64,000 nt of DNA from Rhodoferax mekongensis. GTDB taxonomy: Bacteria > Pseudomonadota > Gammaproteobacteria > Burkholderiales > Burkholderiaceae_C. A program made the translations under genes and the position numbers. Each line of letters starts with the position of its first letter. Position 1 is the first letter of the stretch. This document shows, one piece after another, positions 26,729 to 38,233 of this stretch. The notes beneath the pieces were generated by a model. That model saw only the letters and a list, made by a program, of their open reading frames with translations, was not told the origin of the DNA and made no database searches. The stretch covers positions 2,939,001 through 3,003,000 of the forward strand of contig NZ_CP132507.1 of NCBI RefSeq assembly GCF_032191775.1, given 5' to 3'.

Positions 26729-27982
26729 TTACATGTTGTCGATCATGACTTTGCCAAATCCGGAGCAGCTCACTTGTTGGGCACCGTCCATCAATCGGGC
26801 AAAGTCGTAAGTCACTTTTTTGCTTGCTATCGACTTTTCAATCGATCGGATGATCAGGTCTGCTGCTTCCTTCCAACCCATATGGCGCAACATCATCTCT
26901 GCGGAGAGGATCTCTGAACCGGGATTGACATAGTCTTTACCTGCGTATTTGGGGGCAGTACCGTGGGTCGCTTCAAACATCGCAACGGTGTCTGAGAGAT
27001 TTGCGCCCGGTGCGATTCCGATACCGCCCACCTGGGCAGCCAAGGCATCGGAGATGTAGTCTCCGTTCAGGTTCAAAGTCGCAATCACGCTGTATTCCAC
27101 TGGTCGCAACAGAATTTGCTGCAGGAATGCATCGGCAATGCTGTCCTTGATGATGATGTCTTTACCCGTGTTCGGGTTCTTGAACCGGCACCACGGGCCG
27201 CCATCAATCGGCTGGGCGCCGAATTCACGCTGCGCCAAGGCATAAGCCCAATCACGGAAGCTGCCTTCAGTGAACTTCATGATGTTGCCTTTGTGAACAA
27301 TGGTCACATTGGGTTTGTCATTGTCAATTGCATACTGAATTGCTTTGCGGACCAAACGCTCGGTGCCTTCACGAGACACTGGCTTTACACCCAGACCCGA
27401 GGTCTCGGGGAACCGGATTTTCTGGATACCGAAGTCCTCGCTCAATACCTTGATCAGCCGTTTAGCTTTCTCTGAGCCCGCCTCAAACTCAATACCGGCA
27501 TAGATGTCTTCAGAGTTCTCACGAAAAACAACCATATTGGTCTTCTCCGGCTCCTTCAGGGGGCTGGGAACGCCCTTGAAATACTGGATCGGACGAAGGC
27601 ACACATACAAATCCAACTCTTGACGCAGCGCCACGTTCAATGAACGGATACCCCCACCGACCGGGGTTGTCAGCGGACCCTTGATAGAGACCAGGTAGTC
27701 GCGCACAACATCCAATGTTTCCTGAGGCAGCCACACATCAGGACCATAAATACGCGTTGCCTTTTCGCCTGCAAAGATTTCCATCCACTCGATCTTGCGA
27801 GTGCCACCGTAGGCTTTTTCCACCGCAGCATCAACGACCTTCAACATGACGGGCGTAATGTCCACACCAATGCCGTCACCCTCGATGTAAGGAATGATCG
27901 GGTGATCGGGCACATTCAATGTCTTATCGTCATTGGCAGTTATTTTTTGACCTTGCAACGGTACCTGAATATGCTGATACAT
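26729..27982 (-). CDS. icd: isocitrate dehydrogenase (NADP+), dimeric type
   Basis: This is the citric-acid-cycle enzyme that converts isocitrate to 2-oxoglutarate. The 417-residue protein is the homodimeric bacterial type. [20 protein letters not shown] contains the substrate-binding serine, which in E. coli is phosphorylated by AceK. Also present are [11 protein letters not shown], the metal-binding aspartates in the C-terminal half, and [14 protein letters not shown] second, unrelated isocitrate dehydrogenase lies 0.7 kb further right on the same strand (28720-30957). Confidence 0.97.
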   Translation of the reverse strand: MYQHIQVPLQGQKITANDDKTLNVPDHPIIPYIEGDGIGVDITPVMLKVVDAAVEKAYGGTRKIEWMEIFAGEKATRIYGPDVWLPQETLDVVRDYLVSIKGPLTTPVGGGIRSLNVALRQELDLYVCLRPIQYFKGVPSPLKEPEKTNMVVFRENSEDIYAGIEFEAGSEKAKRLIKVLSEDFGIQKIRFPETSGLGVKPVSREGTERLVRKAIQYAIDNDKPNVTIVHKGNIMKFTEGSFRDWAYALAQREFGAQPIDGGPWCRFKNPNTGKDIIIKDSIADAFLQQILLRPVEYSVIATLNLNGDYISDALAAQVGGIGIAPGANLSDTVAMFEATHGTAPKYAGKDYVNPGSEILSAEMMLRHMGWKEAADLIIRSIEKSIASKKVTYDFARLMDGAQQVSCSGFGKVMIDNM

Positions 27983-28156
27983 AAGAACTAAGCTCCGGTT
28001 TCCCTGGATGTCGTCGAAGAATGAAACACCCTCAGGGCCTTGCGGCCTCCAAGTGCAAATTGAGATTTCATTCTAGTTGTAAAGTAAGCGGCCGTAATTC
28101 ATCCATGGCCCACAATCAGGCCTCAACCAATTGCCAATTTGTATGGCCTCTGCCGA

Positions 28157-28615
28157 ATGAAACATCTGAAACTGTTACTTGCGGCGGCATTGCTTGCCGC
28201 AACCGCTTTCTCCGGGGCGCAAGAGGCCCCTCAAATGGATTTGCCCCGCATCAAATTGGGTGCAGGCATGTACCAGATAGAAGCCCAAGTAGCCCGCACT
28301 TCAGACCAGCGCACCACCGGCCTGATGTACCGCAAAGAAATGCCACAGTACGAAGGCATGCTCTTCGTCTTTGAGCAACCTTCCGGGCTGTGTTTCTGGA
28401 TGAAAAACACATTGATACCTTTAACTGCCGCGTTTATTGCAGATGATGGCACCATCGTAAATCTTGCGGACATGAAGCCTCAAACCACCGACTCCCATTG
28501 TGCCCTGCGCCCAGTGCGCTATGTGCTCGAAATGAACCAGGGCTGGTTCTCCAAACGCGGATTAAAAGCTGGTGCCAAGTTGACAGGTACACCATTCGAA
28601 TCCCGCGTTCAATAG
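28157..28615 (+). CDS. secreted DUF192 family protein
   Basis: The 152-residue protein has an N-terminal signal peptide (MKHLKLLLAAALLAATAFSG with cleavage after GAQ or nearby) and a DUF192 domain. The domain shows the patterns RTTGLMYRKEMPQYEGMLF, FWMKNTLIPLTAAFI and PVRYVLEMNQGWFSKRG. It would be periplasmic. The role is unknown. It sits between two isocitrate dehydrogenase genes that run the other way. Confidence 0.88.
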   Translation: MKHLKLLLAAALLAATAFSGAQEAPQMDLPRIKLGAGMYQIEAQVARTSDQRTTGLMYRKEMPQYEGMLFVFEQPSGLCFWMKNTLIPLTAAFIADDGTIVNLADMKPQTTDSHCALRPVRYVLEMNQGWFSKRGLKAGAKLTGTPFESRVQ

Positions 28616-28643
28616 ACAGGCACGCTCAATAGCTTCAAAGTGC

Positions 28644-28683
28644 AAAGAGGGGCGTCAGACCTGAGTCTGCCGCCCCTCTTTTT
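28644..28683. terminator. terminator between DUF192 gene and idh
   Basis: Arms AAAGAGGGGCG and CGCCCCTCTTT with a central CAGACCTGAGTCTG dyad and a T-run. It serves the DUF192 gene, and probably the convergent isocitrate dehydrogenase gene too. Confidence 0.85.
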
Positions 28684-28719
28684 GATGTGAGCCATCAGAC
28701 TCACAAGCAAGTTTAGTGC

Positions 28720-30957
28720 TTACGCTGCAACGGAACTGAGTGCTGCATTCAAAGTTGCGCTGGGACGCATGATGGCATCCAACTTGGCCGCATCGGGAAG
28801 GTAGTATCCGCCGATATCAACTGGATGGCCTTGAACCGCAGCCAATTCGGCAACAATGACAGACTCTTTGTCAGCAAGTTCTTTCGCCAAGGGTGCGAAC
28901 TGAGCGGCCAAAGTAGCGTCTTCGGTCTGACTTGCCAATTCTTGTGCCCAGTACATAGACAAATAGAACTGGCTTCCGCGGTTGTCCAATTGGCCCGTTT
29001 TGGGGGATGGGTTCTTGTTGTTGTCCAGCAATTTTCCTGTGGCAGCGTCCAACGTTTTCGCCAAAACCTTGGCCTTCGCGTTGCCCGTCTTCAAACCCAA
29101 ATCTTCGAGGGAAACTGCCAAAGCAAGGAACTCACCTAAAGAGTCCCAACGCAAGTGGTTTTCCTCCACAAGCTGCTGCACATGCTTCGGCGCTGATCCG
29201 CCCGCGCCCGTTTCGTACATGCCTCCACCCGCCATCAAAGGCACGATGGACAACATCTTGGCCGAGGTACCCAACTCCATGATGGGGAACAGGTCTGTCA
29301 AATAGTCGCGCAAGATATTTCCGGTTGCGCTGATCGTGTCCAGACCGCGGATGACGCGTTCCAATGTGTAGCGCATGGCGCGTACCTGGCTCATGATCTG
29401 GATGTCCAAACCGGTCGTGTCGTGCTCGTGCAAATACATCTTGACCTTGGTGATCAACTGGGCTTCGTGAGGACGGTAAGAGTCCAGCCAGAACACCACG
29501 GGCATGCCGGAGTTCCGGGCACGGTTGACCGCGAGCTTGACCCAATCGCGGATGGCAGCGTCTTTCACTTGGCACATGCGCCAGATATCGCCCGCTTCCA
29601 CGTTCTGGCTCAACAACACTTCGCCTGTGGCCAGATCCGTGATGTTGGCAATGCCGTCTTCGGTGATTTCAAAGGTCTTGTCGTGAGAACCATATTCTTC
29701 GGCTTGCTGGGCCATCAAGCCGACGTTGGGTACAGTACCCATCGTCTTGGGGTCGAATGCACCATGCCACTTGCAGAAGTTGATCATCTCCTGGTAGATG
29801 CGGGCAAAGGTGGATTCAGGCATCACAGCCTTGACGTCCTTCAGGCGACCGTTGGCGTCCCACATCTTGCCGCCGTTACGGATCATAGCGGGCATGGAAG
29901 CGTCCACGATGATGTCGTTGGGGGAGTGGAAGTTGGTGATGCCCTTGGCTGAGTCAACCATGGCCAACTCAGGTCGGTGCTCGTGGCATGCATGCAGGTC
30001 ACGCTTGATTTCGTCTTGCTTGCTTTGGGGCAATGTGGCGATCTTGCCGTACAGGTCCGCCATGCCGTTGTTCACATTCACGCCGAGTTCCTTGAACAGC
30101 GCGCCGTGTTTTTCAAACGCATCCTTGTAGAAAATCTTGACGCAATGACCGAACACGATGGGGTGGGACACCTTCATCATGGTCGCCTTGACGTGCAGGG
30201 AGAACATCACGCCGGTCTTGCGTGCGTCCTCAATTTCACGTTCGTAAAACTCCAGCAATGCCTTCTTGCTCATGAACATGCTGTCGATCACTTCGCGATC
30301 CAGCAAAGACACTTTAGGTTTGAGCACAATGGTCTGACCGCTCTTGGTGATCAATTCCATCTTCACGTCCCGTGCGCGGTCCAGAGTCATAGATTTTTCA
30401 CCATGGTAGAAGTCACCATGGTGCATGTGGGACACGTGTGAGCGTGATGCCTGGCTCCACTCGGCCATGCTGTGGGGGTTTTTACGGGCGTATTCCTTGA
30501 CAGCCTTGGGAGCGCGGCGGTCGGAATTGCCTTCGCGTAAAACCGGGTTCACGGCGCTGCCGGTGCACTTGGAGTAGCGGGCACGGATAGCCTTCTCTTC
30601 GTCTGTCTTGGGAGCTTCCGGGTAATCAGGGATCGCGTAGCCTTTGCTTTGGAGTTCCTTGATGCAAGCTACCAACTGACCCACTGAGGCGCTGATATTG
30701 GGCAGCTTGATGATGTTGGCATCGGACTGCAGCGTCTTTTTGCCCAATTCAGCCAAGGTGTTCGGTACTTTCTGGTCGTCCTTGAGGAAGTCAGAAAACT
30801 CACCCAATACGCGGGCCGCCACGGAGATATCAGACACCACCACATTGATCCCGGCGGGCGCAGTGAATGTCCGGATCAAAGGCAAAAAGGAAGCAGTGGC
30901 CAGACGGGGGGCTTCGTCGGTCAATGTGTAGATGATGGTCGGTTGCTGGGTGCTCAT
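28720..30957 (-). CDS. isocitrate dehydrogenase (NADP+), monomeric type
   Basis: The 745-residue protein is the large monomeric isocitrate dehydrogenase, unrelated in length to the 417-residue dimeric enzyme nearby but catalysing the same reaction. Landmarks are [14 protein letters not shown] at the start, [23 protein letters not shown] (substrate phosphate binding), [31 protein letters not shown] and [16 protein letters not shown]. Start ATG at 30957. Having both types in one chromosome is known in some proteobacteria; their closeness here suggests joint control of the isocitrate branch point. Confidence 0.96.
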   Translation of the reverse strand: MSTQQPTIIYTLTDEAPRLATASFLPLIRTFTAPAGINVVVSDISVAARVLGEFSDFLKDDQKVPNTLAELGKKTLQSDANIIKLPNISASVGQLVACIKELQSKGYAIPDYPEAPKTDEEKAIRARYSKCTGSAVNPVLREGNSDRRAPKAVKEYARKNPHSMAEWSQASRSHVSHMHHGDFYHGEKSMTLDRARDVKMELITKSGQTIVLKPKVSLLDREVIDSMFMSKKALLEFYEREIEDARKTGVMFSLHVKATMMKVSHPIVFGHCVKIFYKDAFEKHGALFKELGVNVNNGMADLYGKIATLPQSKQDEIKRDLHACHEHRPELAMVDSAKGITNFHSPNDIIVDASMPAMIRNGGKMWDANGRLKDVKAVMPESTFARIYQEMINFCKWHGAFDPKTMGTVPNVGLMAQQAEEYGSHDKTFEITEDGIANITDLATGEVLLSQNVEAGDIWRMCQVKDAAIRDWVKLAVNRARNSGMPVVFWLDSYRPHEAQLITKVKMYLHEHDTTGLDIQIMSQVRAMRYTLERVIRGLDTISATGNILRDYLTDLFPIMELGTSAKMLSIVPLMAGGGMYETGAGGSAPKHVQQLVEENHLRWDSLGEFLALAVSLEDLGLKTGNAKAKVLAKTLDAATGKLLDNNKNPSPKTGQLDNRGSQFYLSMYWAQELASQTEDATLAAQFAPLAKELADKESVIVAELAAVQGHPVDIGGYYLPDAAKLDAIMRPSATLNAALSSVAA

Positions 30958-31146
30958 CTCTTATCTCCAAAAAATGATGTTTGTTGCTGCCCCATGTATG
31001 GAAATTGGCAGCAATCGCCGGATAGTGCGTGATTGTGCTTTCAGTGGTCTGACCCAAATTGCAATTTTTGCAATGTGTTACCGCAATGTGAAATTTAATA
31101 CCACTTCAAGGAAATTTTTTTTTCTTGTGCAGCGCAGCATCGCCAT

Positions 31147-31179
31147 AAAAAAGGCCCGAAGGTTGCCCTCCGAGCCTTT
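31147..31179 (-). terminator. terminator of sodB
   Basis: On the minus strand, AAAGGCTCGGAGGG and CCTTCGGGCCTTTTTT form an imperfect GC-rich hairpin with a T-run, about 18 bp after the sodB stop. The rest of 30958-31146 is A+T-rich and should hold the monomeric isocitrate dehydrogenase promoter. Confidence 0.8.
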
Positions 31180-31196
31180 GTTGGAATGCAAGAAAA

Positions 31197-31778
31197 TCAG
31201 GCGAAATTCTTGGCGGCGAAATCCCAATTGACCAGCTTGTCGAGGAATGTCTCGACAAACTTGGGGCGCATATTGCGGTAGTCAATGTAGTAGGCGTGTT
31301 CCCAAACATCGACGGTCAACAAGGCAGTGTCAGCCGTAGTCAGGGGAGTGCCCGCTGCGCCGGTGTTGACGATGTCCACAGATCCGTCGGCCTTTTTCAC
31401 GAGCCAGGTCCAGCCGGAACCGAAGTTTCCTACTGCAGACTTTACGAACGCTTCCTTGAACGCTGCGTAGGAACCCCACTTCGCGTTGATGGCAGCAGCC
31501 AATGCACCTGTGGGTTCGCCGCCGCCCTGAGGCTTCATGCAGTTCCAGAAGAAAGTGTGGTTCCAGATCTGGGCTGCGTTGTTGTAAACGCCACCGCTGG
31601 ACTTTTTGATGATTTCTTCCAGAGACATGCTCTCGAACTCAGTGCCTTTTTGCAAATTGTTCAAGTTCACAACATACGCGTTGTGGTGCTTGCCGTGGTG
31701 GAACTCCAGCGTTTCCTGGGAGTAGGCGGGTGCCAGTGCATCAATCGCGTACGGCAGTGGGGGCAAGGTGTGTTCCAT
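31197..31778 (-). CDS. sodB: superoxide dismutase (Fe type)
   Basis: The 193-residue enzyme removes superoxide in the cytoplasm. The metal ligands are visible as His in [11 protein letters not shown] (His27), His in IWNHTFFW, and Asp/His in [14 protein letters not shown]. The FFWNCMKP and [10 protein letters not shown] signatures with a Gln/Gly pattern fit the iron form more than the manganese form. The gene follows xseA by 46 bp on the same strand. Confidence 0.95.
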   Translation of the reverse strand: MEHTLPPLPYAIDALAPAYSQETLEFHHGKHHNAYVVNLNNLQKGTEFESMSLEEIIKKSSGGVYNNAAQIWNHTFFWNCMKPQGGGEPTGALAAAINAKWGSYAAFKEAFVKSAVGNFGSGWTWLVKKADGSVDIVNTGAAGTPLTTADTALLTVDVWEHAYYIDYRNMRPKFVETFLDKLVNWDFAAKNFA

Positions 31779-31824
31779 GAAATCCTCGTAGTGGGTGGGT
31801 TAATGACAAAACTGATTGTAGAAA

Positions 31825-33126
31825 CTAATTGAGACGGGTTGCTTGAACCGACAGATCAACCGTACCGTCGGAGAGGGTTGCATGCACCTGCTGGCCGGGC
31901 TCCAATTTTTTGACCTCTGTGACAGCCACGCCTTGTTTATCGGTCAACCAAGCGTAGCCGCGCTTCAAAACCAGAGAGGGATCCAAGAGGCCGAGCCGCA
32001 GTTCGGCTCGCTGCAAACGCTCCGATTGGTCCCGCGACCATGCCTGCCGAACGCTCGGCAACTTCAAGCCCAGGGCTTGACCTCGCGCAGACTCTGCCCT
32101 GACTTTCGCAAACGAAGCGCTGCGCAAACCATGCCCCAAACTTTGCAAGCGCATGGCATGGGCTGCCACCAACCCGGAAGGGCGTCCGGCCCGCGCCGCC
32201 ACCCGGTCCAAGCGCTGGGATTGCGTGTCCAACACCCGGTGTGTCGCACTCGCCAAGCGGTCCATCAGCATGTTCGCAGCCGCTACGCACACCGCGCCAG
32301 GGGTTGCCACCAACTCTGCCGCTGCAGTAGGAGTGGGCGCGCGCGCATCCGCCACAAAATCAGCAATGGTGAAATCAGTCTCATGCCCCACCCCGCTGAC
32401 GACGGGCACCGGGCTTCCACTGATCGTCAATGCCAGTTGTTCGTCATTGAAGGCCCACAGGTCCTCCATGGAGCCGCCACCTCTCACTAAAAGAATGACA
32501 TCCAGCGGTGTGCCCAGGCCGTCAATATCGACCGCGCGCGACATCAAGGCCTGCAGGGACCGCACCAACTCACCAGGTGCCGCGTCCCCTTGCACCGCAG
32601 CTGGAGCAAGAAACACGGGGATGTGCGGCACCCGCCTACGTAAAGCGGTTGCCACATCATGCAATGCGGCCGCACCCAAAGACGTCACCAAACCAATACT
32701 GCGCGGCATGGCTGGCAAGGGACGTTTGCGGGCCGGGTCGAACAGCCCCTGGGCCTCCAAGCGAGCCTTGAGGCGCACAAATTCCTCAAACAAGGTTCCT
32801 TGCCCTTGGCGACGCATGCTCTCCACGATCAACTGAAGGTCGCCGCGCGGGCCGTAGATATCCAAACGTCCGGAAACCTCGACCAACTCTCCATCCCGAG
32901 GCGCAAAGTCAAGGTTTGTGGCAGCACGCTTGAACATGGCGCAGCGGATCTGCGCGTCCTGGTCTTTCAAGGAGAAATAGCAATGTCCGCTGGCCGCGCG
33001 CGAAAAGCCGGATATCTCACCGGTCACGCGCACGGGGTTGAACCGGGCATTCAGCGTGTCTGCCAGTGCCCTGCAAAGTGCTTCCACCCGCCAAACACGG
33101 CGCAATGGGTTGGCGTCTTCCATCAT
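31825..33126 (-). CDS. xseA: exodeoxyribonuclease VII large subunit
   Basis: XseA with XseB degrades single-stranded DNA. From the ATG at 33126 the protein has 433 residues, with an N-terminal OB fold (VTGEISGFSRAASGHCYFSLKD), the catalytic domain (GLVTSLGAAALHDVATALRRR, ILLVRGGGSMEDLWAFNDE, SGVGHETDFTIADFVAD) and a coiled-coil tail. A longer in-frame reading to 33312 crosses toward the divergent exbB start and is not supported. The small subunit gene xseB is not in this window. Confidence 0.95.
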   Translation of the reverse strand: MMEDANPLRRVWRVEALCRALADTLNARFNPVRVTGEISGFSRAASGHCYFSLKDQDAQIRCAMFKRAATNLDFAPRDGELVEVSGRLDIYGPRGDLQLIVESMRRQGQGTLFEEFVRLKARLEAQGLFDPARKRPLPAMPRSIGLVTSLGAAALHDVATALRRRVPHIPVFLAPAAVQGDAAPGELVRSLQALMSRAVDIDGLGTPLDVILLVRGGGSMEDLWAFNDEQLALTISGSPVPVVSGVGHETDFTIADFVADARAPTPTAAAELVATPGAVCVAAANMLMDRLASATHRVLDTQSQRLDRVAARAGRPSGLVAAHAMRLQSLGHGLRSASFAKVRAESARGQALGLKLPSVRQAWSRDQSERLQRAELRLGLLDPSLVLKRGYAWLTDKQGVAVTEVKKLEPGQQVHATLSDGTVDLSVQATRLN

Positions 33127-33338
33127 GGTCGCTCCATGGCAAATAACAGGGCGAGCGCCCCGGAGCGATGCTGCAAAAATGTCATGAACGTGCACCTCAT
33201 AAGCGCGGGAGTATGCCCTCTGCAGCAGCATCCCACCCGCAGGCCCTCCAGTTGACACACTTTGGCCATTGCCAAACCACAGCAAGCCCAGGCACTGGGC
33301 CATAATCCGCAAGCTTTCAACTGCGCGGAGATCCCCTT

Positions 33339-33965
33339 TTGTTTTCCATCATTCAAGCTGCCGGCTGGCCGATATGGCCCCTGATTGCATGCTCCATCCT
33401 CTCTCTGGCCATCATCATCGAGCGCTTTATCAGCCTCAAAACGGCCAAAGTGGCGCCTCCCCGCTTATTGGATGAAGTACTGAGCGTGACCAAAACATCG
33501 GTACCGGGCCCGGATGTGGTGAGTCAACTGGAGAAGAATTCCGCCTTGGGCGAAGTGCTCGCCTCTGGGCTGCGTGCCGTCAATAGCGACCCACATTGCT
33601 CAGAGGACGATCTTCGCGCCACCATGGAAGGCGCAGGCCGCCTGGTTGCGCAGCGACTCGAAAACTACCTGACTGCGTTGGGAACAATCGCGTCCGCAGC
33701 GCCGTTGCTGGGCCTGTTCGGCACGGTGGTGGGCATGATAGAAATCTTTGGCTCGCAAGCACCTGGCAGCACAGGCGGCGGCAACCCTGCGCAACTGGCA
33801 CATGGCATCTCGATTGCCCTCTACAACACCGCTTTCGGCCTGGTGGTCGCCATTCCTTCCCTGATTTTCTGGCGCTACTTCCGCGGGCGGGTGGACGCCT
33901 ACCTGCTCACTCTGGAGTTGAGCTCAGAGCATCTGGTCCGACACCTGAAGTCGCTGCGCAAGTAA
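33339..33965 (+). CDS. exbB: MotA/TolQ/ExbB proton channel family protein
   Basis: The 208-residue inner-membrane protein has three hydrophobic segments (about 8-27, 108-132 and 152-175). It carries the family core TALGTIASAAPLLGLFGTVVGMIEIF and ISIALYNTAFGLVVAIPSLIFWRYF. With the next gene (ExbD type) it makes a proton-driven energiser for an outer-membrane transport partner. The first codon appears to be TTG, with GGAG 9 nt upstream. It heads the operon exbB-exbD-lpxK-trm112-kdsB, an order seen in many Burkholderiales. No TonB gene is next to it, so the partner is unclear. Confidence 0.9.
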   Translation: MFSIIQAAGWPIWPLIACSILSLAIIIERFISLKTAKVAPPRLLDEVLSVTKTSVPGPDVVSQLEKNSALGEVLASGLRAVNSDPHCSEDDLRATMEGAGRLVAQRLENYLTALGTIASAAPLLGLFGTVVGMIEIFGSQAPGSTGGGNPAQLAHGISIALYNTAFGLVVAIPSLIFWRYFRGRVDAYLLTLELSSEHLVRHLKSLRK

Positions 33966-33974
33966 GGCCAAGCC

Positions 33975-34400
33975 ATGAACTTTCGCCGCAGACATCAAGA
34001 GGAACCCGAGATCAATCTCATCCCGTTCATTGACGTGCTGCTCGTGGTGCTCATTTTTTTGATGCTCTCCACCACATACAGCAAATTCACAGAACTGCAG
34101 CTCAAGCTACCCGTGGCTGATGCGGATGCCCAGCGCGATTACCCCAAAGAGCTGATCGTGGCGGTCAGCGCTGACGGTGCTTACAGCATCAACCGCCAGT
34201 TGCTGGCCGGTCGCAGTCTGGACAGCCTGTCTGCCGCGCTCACTGAAAACGCAAAGGCAGGCAAAGACACCGTGATCATCATCAGCGCCGACGCCAGCGC
34301 ACGGCATCAAGCCGTGGTGACGGTGATGGAGGCGGCACGCCGCGCGGGCTTGAACCAAATCACTTTCGCAACCCAGTCTTCCGGCAACGCCGGCAAATAG
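33975..34400 (+). CDS. exbD: ExbD/TolR family biopolymer transport protein
   Basis: The 141-residue protein has one N-terminal membrane helix with the essential Asp (INLIPFIDVLLVVLIFLML, about residues 15-33) and a periplasmic domain. It partners the ExbB-type protein encoded 9 bp upstream; the Asp carries protons. lpxK starts 3 bp behind its stop. Confidence 0.93.
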   Translation: MNFRRRHQEEPEINLIPFIDVLLVVLIFLMLSTTYSKFTELQLKLPVADADAQRDYPKELIVAVSADGAYSINRQLLAGRSLDSLSAALTENAKAGKDTVIIISADASARHQAVVTVMEAARRAGLNQITFATQSSGNAGK

Positions 34401-34403
34401 AGC

Positions 34404-35459
34404 ATGGCAGCAGCGCTGCAAGCAGCCATCACCCGGGCCTGGCAAGGCCGCGGCGTACTGAGTACTGCCTTGCTGCCCATTTCATGGATCTACGGAGCGC
34501 TGACGGCGGTGCATCGCTGGACCTACGCCACCGGTCTGAAACGCAGTGAAAAGCTGCAGGTTCCCGTTATCGTGGTAGGCAATGTGATCGCGGGCGGAGC
34601 CGGCAAAACCCCCACGGTGCTGGGCGTAGTTGCCCACCTTCAAAACCTGGGGTTGAAGCCCGCCATGATTTCTCGAGGCTATGGCGGCAGTCACCAGTCA
34701 CCCACCGTGGTCGCAGACGGCAGTACAGCGCACGATGTGGGCGATGAGCCCTTGCTGTTGTGGCGATCGTCCGGTGTTCCTGTGGTGGTGGGGCGAGACC
34801 GCGTCGCAGCTGGCAAGCTGCTCCTGCAGACCCATCCGGACATTACCCACATCGTGTGTGACGACGGCTTGCAGCACTACCGGCTCTATCGTGACTTGGA
34901 AATTTGCGTATTTGATTCCCGCGGCTTGGGCAATGGACGTTTGCTTCCCGCAGGCATGTTGCGGCAACCATGGCCCCGCACACCGGTGACCGCAGTCGGG
35001 CAATCCACCCAAGGACTGATGGTGTTGAAAACCGGTCAGTCCGACCTGGACGGGCACTTGGCAACGCGTGCACTGTCAGAAACCGCCGTCAATGGACACG
35101 GACAAGCCACGCCGCTCGATGCGCTCCGGCAATCCGGGGCGCCTCTTCACGCCGTAGCAGGGATTGCGCAGCCCGACAATTTTTTCAACATGCTGCGAGC
35201 AAGAGGATGCGTTCTGCACACGACAGAAGCACTACCAGATCACTATGATTTTGATAGCTACTCGCGCACATTTGACGGGCGAGAAGTGCTTATTTGCACA
35301 GAGAAGGACGCGACCAAACTGTGGCGACACCGTCCGGACGCATGGGCCGTACCTTTGTTACAAACCTTGCCCCCGTCGTTTCTGGCGGCACTGAACCAAG
35401 CGCTCCTGCCCCAGCACACTCCACCGGTATCATCCCCCCATGGACACACGACTCATTGA
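34404..35459 (+). CDS. lpxK: tetraacyldisaccharide 4'-kinase
   Basis: LpxK phosphorylates the 4' position of the lipid A disaccharide at the inner membrane. The 351-residue protein has an N-terminal hydrophobic anchor ([14 protein letters not shown]), the Walker A loop [15 protein letters not shown] (about residues 58-72), [21 protein letters not shown] and the C-terminal [11 protein letters not shown] copy of the dispersed repeat (35248-35280) encodes [11 protein letters not shown] close to the C-terminus. Its 3' end overlaps the next gene by 20 nt. Confidence 0.95.
   Translation: MAAALQAAITRAWQGRGVLSTALLPISWIYGALTAVHRWTYATGLKRSEKLQVPVIVVGNVIAGGAGKTPTVLGVVAHLQNLGLKPAMISRGYGGSHQSPTVVADGSTAHDVGDEPLLLWRSSGVPVVVGRDRVAAGKLLLQTHPDITHIVCDDGLQHYRLYRDLEICVFDSRGLGNGRLLPAGMLRQPWPRTPVTAVGQSTQGLMVLKTGQSDLDGHLATRALSETAVNGHGQATPLDALRQSGAPLHAVAGIAQPDNFFNMLRARGCVLHTTEALPDHYDFDSYSRTFDGREVLICTEKDATKLWRHRPDAWAVPLLQTLPPSFLAALNQALLPQHTPPVSSPHGHTTH
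35248..35280 (+). repeat. dispersed repeat copy inside lpxK
   Basis: ATTTTGATAGCTACTCGCGC and then GACGGGC matches the core of the repeat at 17621-17676, and lies in frame within lpxK. Confidence 0.5.
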
Positions 35460-35622
35460 ATTGCTGGTTTGCCCCGTCACCAAAGGGCCTTTGGAATTTG
35501 ACCGCGAGAAGCAAGAACTGATTTCGCGAAGCGCCCGCTTGGCCTACCCGGTACGGGATGGCATTCCCGTACTACTGGAAAACGAAGCGCGGGTGCTGAC
35601 TGACGCGGAACTGGACGCCTGA
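35440..35622 (+). CDS. Trm112 family small zinc-ribbon-like protein
   Basis: The 60-residue protein ([20 protein letters not shown], then [19 protein letters not shown]) is the bacterial Trm112/YcaR type, the usual small gene between lpxK and kdsB. Its role there is not settled; in other organisms Trm112 activates methyltransferases. Only one of the usual cysteines remains (LVCP), so zinc binding is doubtful. It overlaps the end of lpxK and is followed by kdsB after 2 bp. Confidence 0.9.
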   Translation: MDTRLIELLVCPVTKGPLEFDREKQELISRSARLAYPVRDGIPVLLENEARVLTDAELDA

Positions 35623-35624
35623 GC

Positions 35625-36404
35625 ATGACCTACACGGTCCTCATCCCCGCCCGCTTGGCGTCTACACGGCTGCCCAACAAGCCTCTGGTGGACATCGCCG
35701 GCCTGCCTATGGTGGTGCGCGTGGCTCAGCGCGTCAAAGCGGGACTCGATGCATCCATCCGTGTGGTGGTGGCCGCCGACGACGCCAGCATTGTTGCGGC
35801 CTGTGAATCCCACCAGATTGAATGCCTGCTGACGCGGGTGGATCATCCCTCCGGTAGTGACCGCTTGGCAGAAGCCTGCAGCTTGCTGGGGCTCTCAGAT
35901 GACGCTGTCGTCGTCAATGTGCAGGGGGATGAGCCCTTGATCGACACCGGCTTGGTCTCCGCAGTGGCCGACCTTCTCCAGGCCCACCCGCATGCCACCA
36001 TGGGCACCGCCGCGCATGCCATCCACGACGTTGCCGACTTCAAGAATCCCAATGTAGTGAAGGTGGTCACCGACGCCAGCGGCTTGGCCCTGTATTTCAG
36101 CCGCGCGCCTATCGCTTGGTGGCGTGATCGTTTTGCCAATGGCATTGACACTTTGCCCGATCCGGCTCCGCTGCGCCATGTGGGGATCTACTCCTACCGC
36201 GTGGGCTTTTTGAAGACATTTCCCACCCTTCCCCAGGCCCCCATCGAAGTGGTGGAGGCGCTGGAGCAGCTGCGTGCCATGTGGCACGGCCACCGCATTG
36301 CGGTGCACGTCAGTCCTACGGCACCCGGCCCCGGTGTGGACACCCCGGAAGACCTGGAGCGGGTACGCCGCCTGATCCAAGACAAAGGCTCCATGGCTGT
36401 GTAG
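35625..36404 (+). CDS. kdsB: 3-deoxy-manno-octulosonate cytidylyltransferase
   Basis: KdsB activates KDO as CMP-KDO for lipopolysaccharide core synthesis. The 259-residue protein has the nucleotide-binding start [22 protein letters not shown], the metal-site region [11 protein letters not shown] and [13 protein letters not shown]. Last gene of the lipid A/KDO operon; adk follows after 124 bp that probably hold its own promoter. Confidence 0.96.
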   Translation: MTYTVLIPARLASTRLPNKPLVDIAGLPMVVRVAQRVKAGLDASIRVVVAADDASIVAACESHQIECLLTRVDHPSGSDRLAEACSLLGLSDDAVVVNVQGDEPLIDTGLVSAVADLLQAHPHATMGTAAHAIHDVADFKNPNVVKVVTDASGLALYFSRAPIAWWRDRFANGIDTLPDPAPLRHVGIYSYRVGFLKTFPTLPQAPIEVVEALEQLRAMWHGHRIAVHVSPTAPGPGVDTPEDLERVRRLIQDKGSMAV

Positions 36405-36465
36405 CGTCTGTAAGTTTGATGCCGGTGAGGGCGTGATATTCTCTTGAGCTAATCGCCCGTCATAA

Positions 36466-37185
<720 letters not shown>

Positions 37186-37202
37186 GATGGACTCTTCCAA
37201 GG

Positions 37203-37227
37203 AAAAAGCCGCTCATGCGGCTTTTTT
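37203..37227 (+). terminator. terminator of adk
   Basis: AAAAAGCCGC, loop TCAT and GCGGCTTTTTTT; it overlaps the end of the convergent asparaginase gene and may serve both. Confidence 0.92.
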
Positions 37228-38207
37228 TACGTCATCAGCTCCAGTATCAATTGCACCCTTGCCTTGACCGCCGAAAGGCCGGGATAGGTCCTGAAACCCT
37301 GCGACAATGCGCCGCTGCGTACGACCCCACCCTTGGAGCACCGGCTGGCCAGCGCGATCTGAATGCCACTTGCCGCAGCATGCTCCAAGGCAGATTGCAT
37401 GCTTGCATTCACCGTGCCATTGCCTGTGCCTGCAACCACAATGCCCTTCAAAGGCGACGTTGCAGCTGCAGACGCTGCGCACAATGCATTCACGAGTGAA
37501 TCACCCGCGCCGGCATAGTTCATCACAATTTCAACCCGCGGGGCCTGCACTGCCCCTGTATCGACTGCAAACACCGACTTGGGTTTTCCTTCCGCAGGCA
37601 AAGGGGACTGACACCAGCGCACACGCCCCTCCTCCACCCATGCCAATGGCCCCGCATCACCGGAATCAAAAGCGTCGACGCGGTAGGTATGGGCTTTTTG
37701 GACATGTTGTGCCGCATGCACAGCACCCGCACAAACCGCTAGCACTCCAGTACTGCGGGAATCCAAAGCTACCGTGACAGCATCCAGAATGTTTTGCGGA
37801 CCGTCCGGAGTCAACGCAGTTGCGGGTCGCATGGCACACGTCAAGACCACGGGCTTGCCACGCCCCACACCGGAGAGGCAGAGATGAAGGAAAAAAGCCG
37901 TTTCCTCCAGGGTGTCCGTTCCATGGGTGATCACGATGGCGGCTACAGACTGATCGGAGAGGTGCTTCACACAGGCCTGCTGCAAAGCCAACCACACGGA
38001 CCACTCCATGTCTTTGCTATCTATTTGCGCAATTTGCTCGCTCACGAGATCACAGCCCTGCAGGCGGTCGGACATCCCCGGCACAGCCCCCAGCAAGTCG
38101 GCAACGCTCACCTCGCCAGCTTTGTAACCCACATTGTCTGAACCACTGCTCGCTCGACCGGCAATCGTGCCGCCTGTGCCCAAAACCACGACTTTTCTGG
38201 AAGTCAT
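37227..38207 (-). CDS. L-asparaginase, type I/II family
   Basis: The enzyme hydrolyses asparagine to aspartate and ammonia. The 326-residue product (from the ATG at 38207) begins MTSRKVVVLGTGGTIAG with the nucleophilic Thr, has VITHGTDTLEETAFFL with the second catalytic Thr-Asp, and a conserved Lys region near TCAMRP. No signal peptide is seen, so it is probably cytoplasmic. A longer reading to 38291 would cover the LexA operators and is rejected. Divergent from lexA, so the asparaginase gene could also be affected by LexA. Confidence 0.93.
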   Translation of the reverse strand: MTSRKVVVLGTGGTIAGRASSGSDNVGYKAGEVSVADLLGAVPGMSDRLQGCDLVSEQIAQIDSKDMEWSVWLALQQACVKHLSDQSVAAIVITHGTDTLEETAFFLHLCLSGVGRGKPVVLTCAMRPATALTPDGPQNILDAVTVALDSRSTGVLAVCAGAVHAAQHVQKAHTYRVDAFDSGDAGPLAWVEEGRVRWCQSPLPAEGKPKSVFAVDTGAVQAPRVEIVMNYAGAGDSLVNALCAASAAATSPLKGIVVAGTGNGTVNASMQSALEHAAASGIQIALASRCSKGGVVRSGALSQGFRTYPGLSAVKARVQLILELMT

Positions 38208-38233
38208 ACATCCTCGCTTGCCAAAATCAAAAA

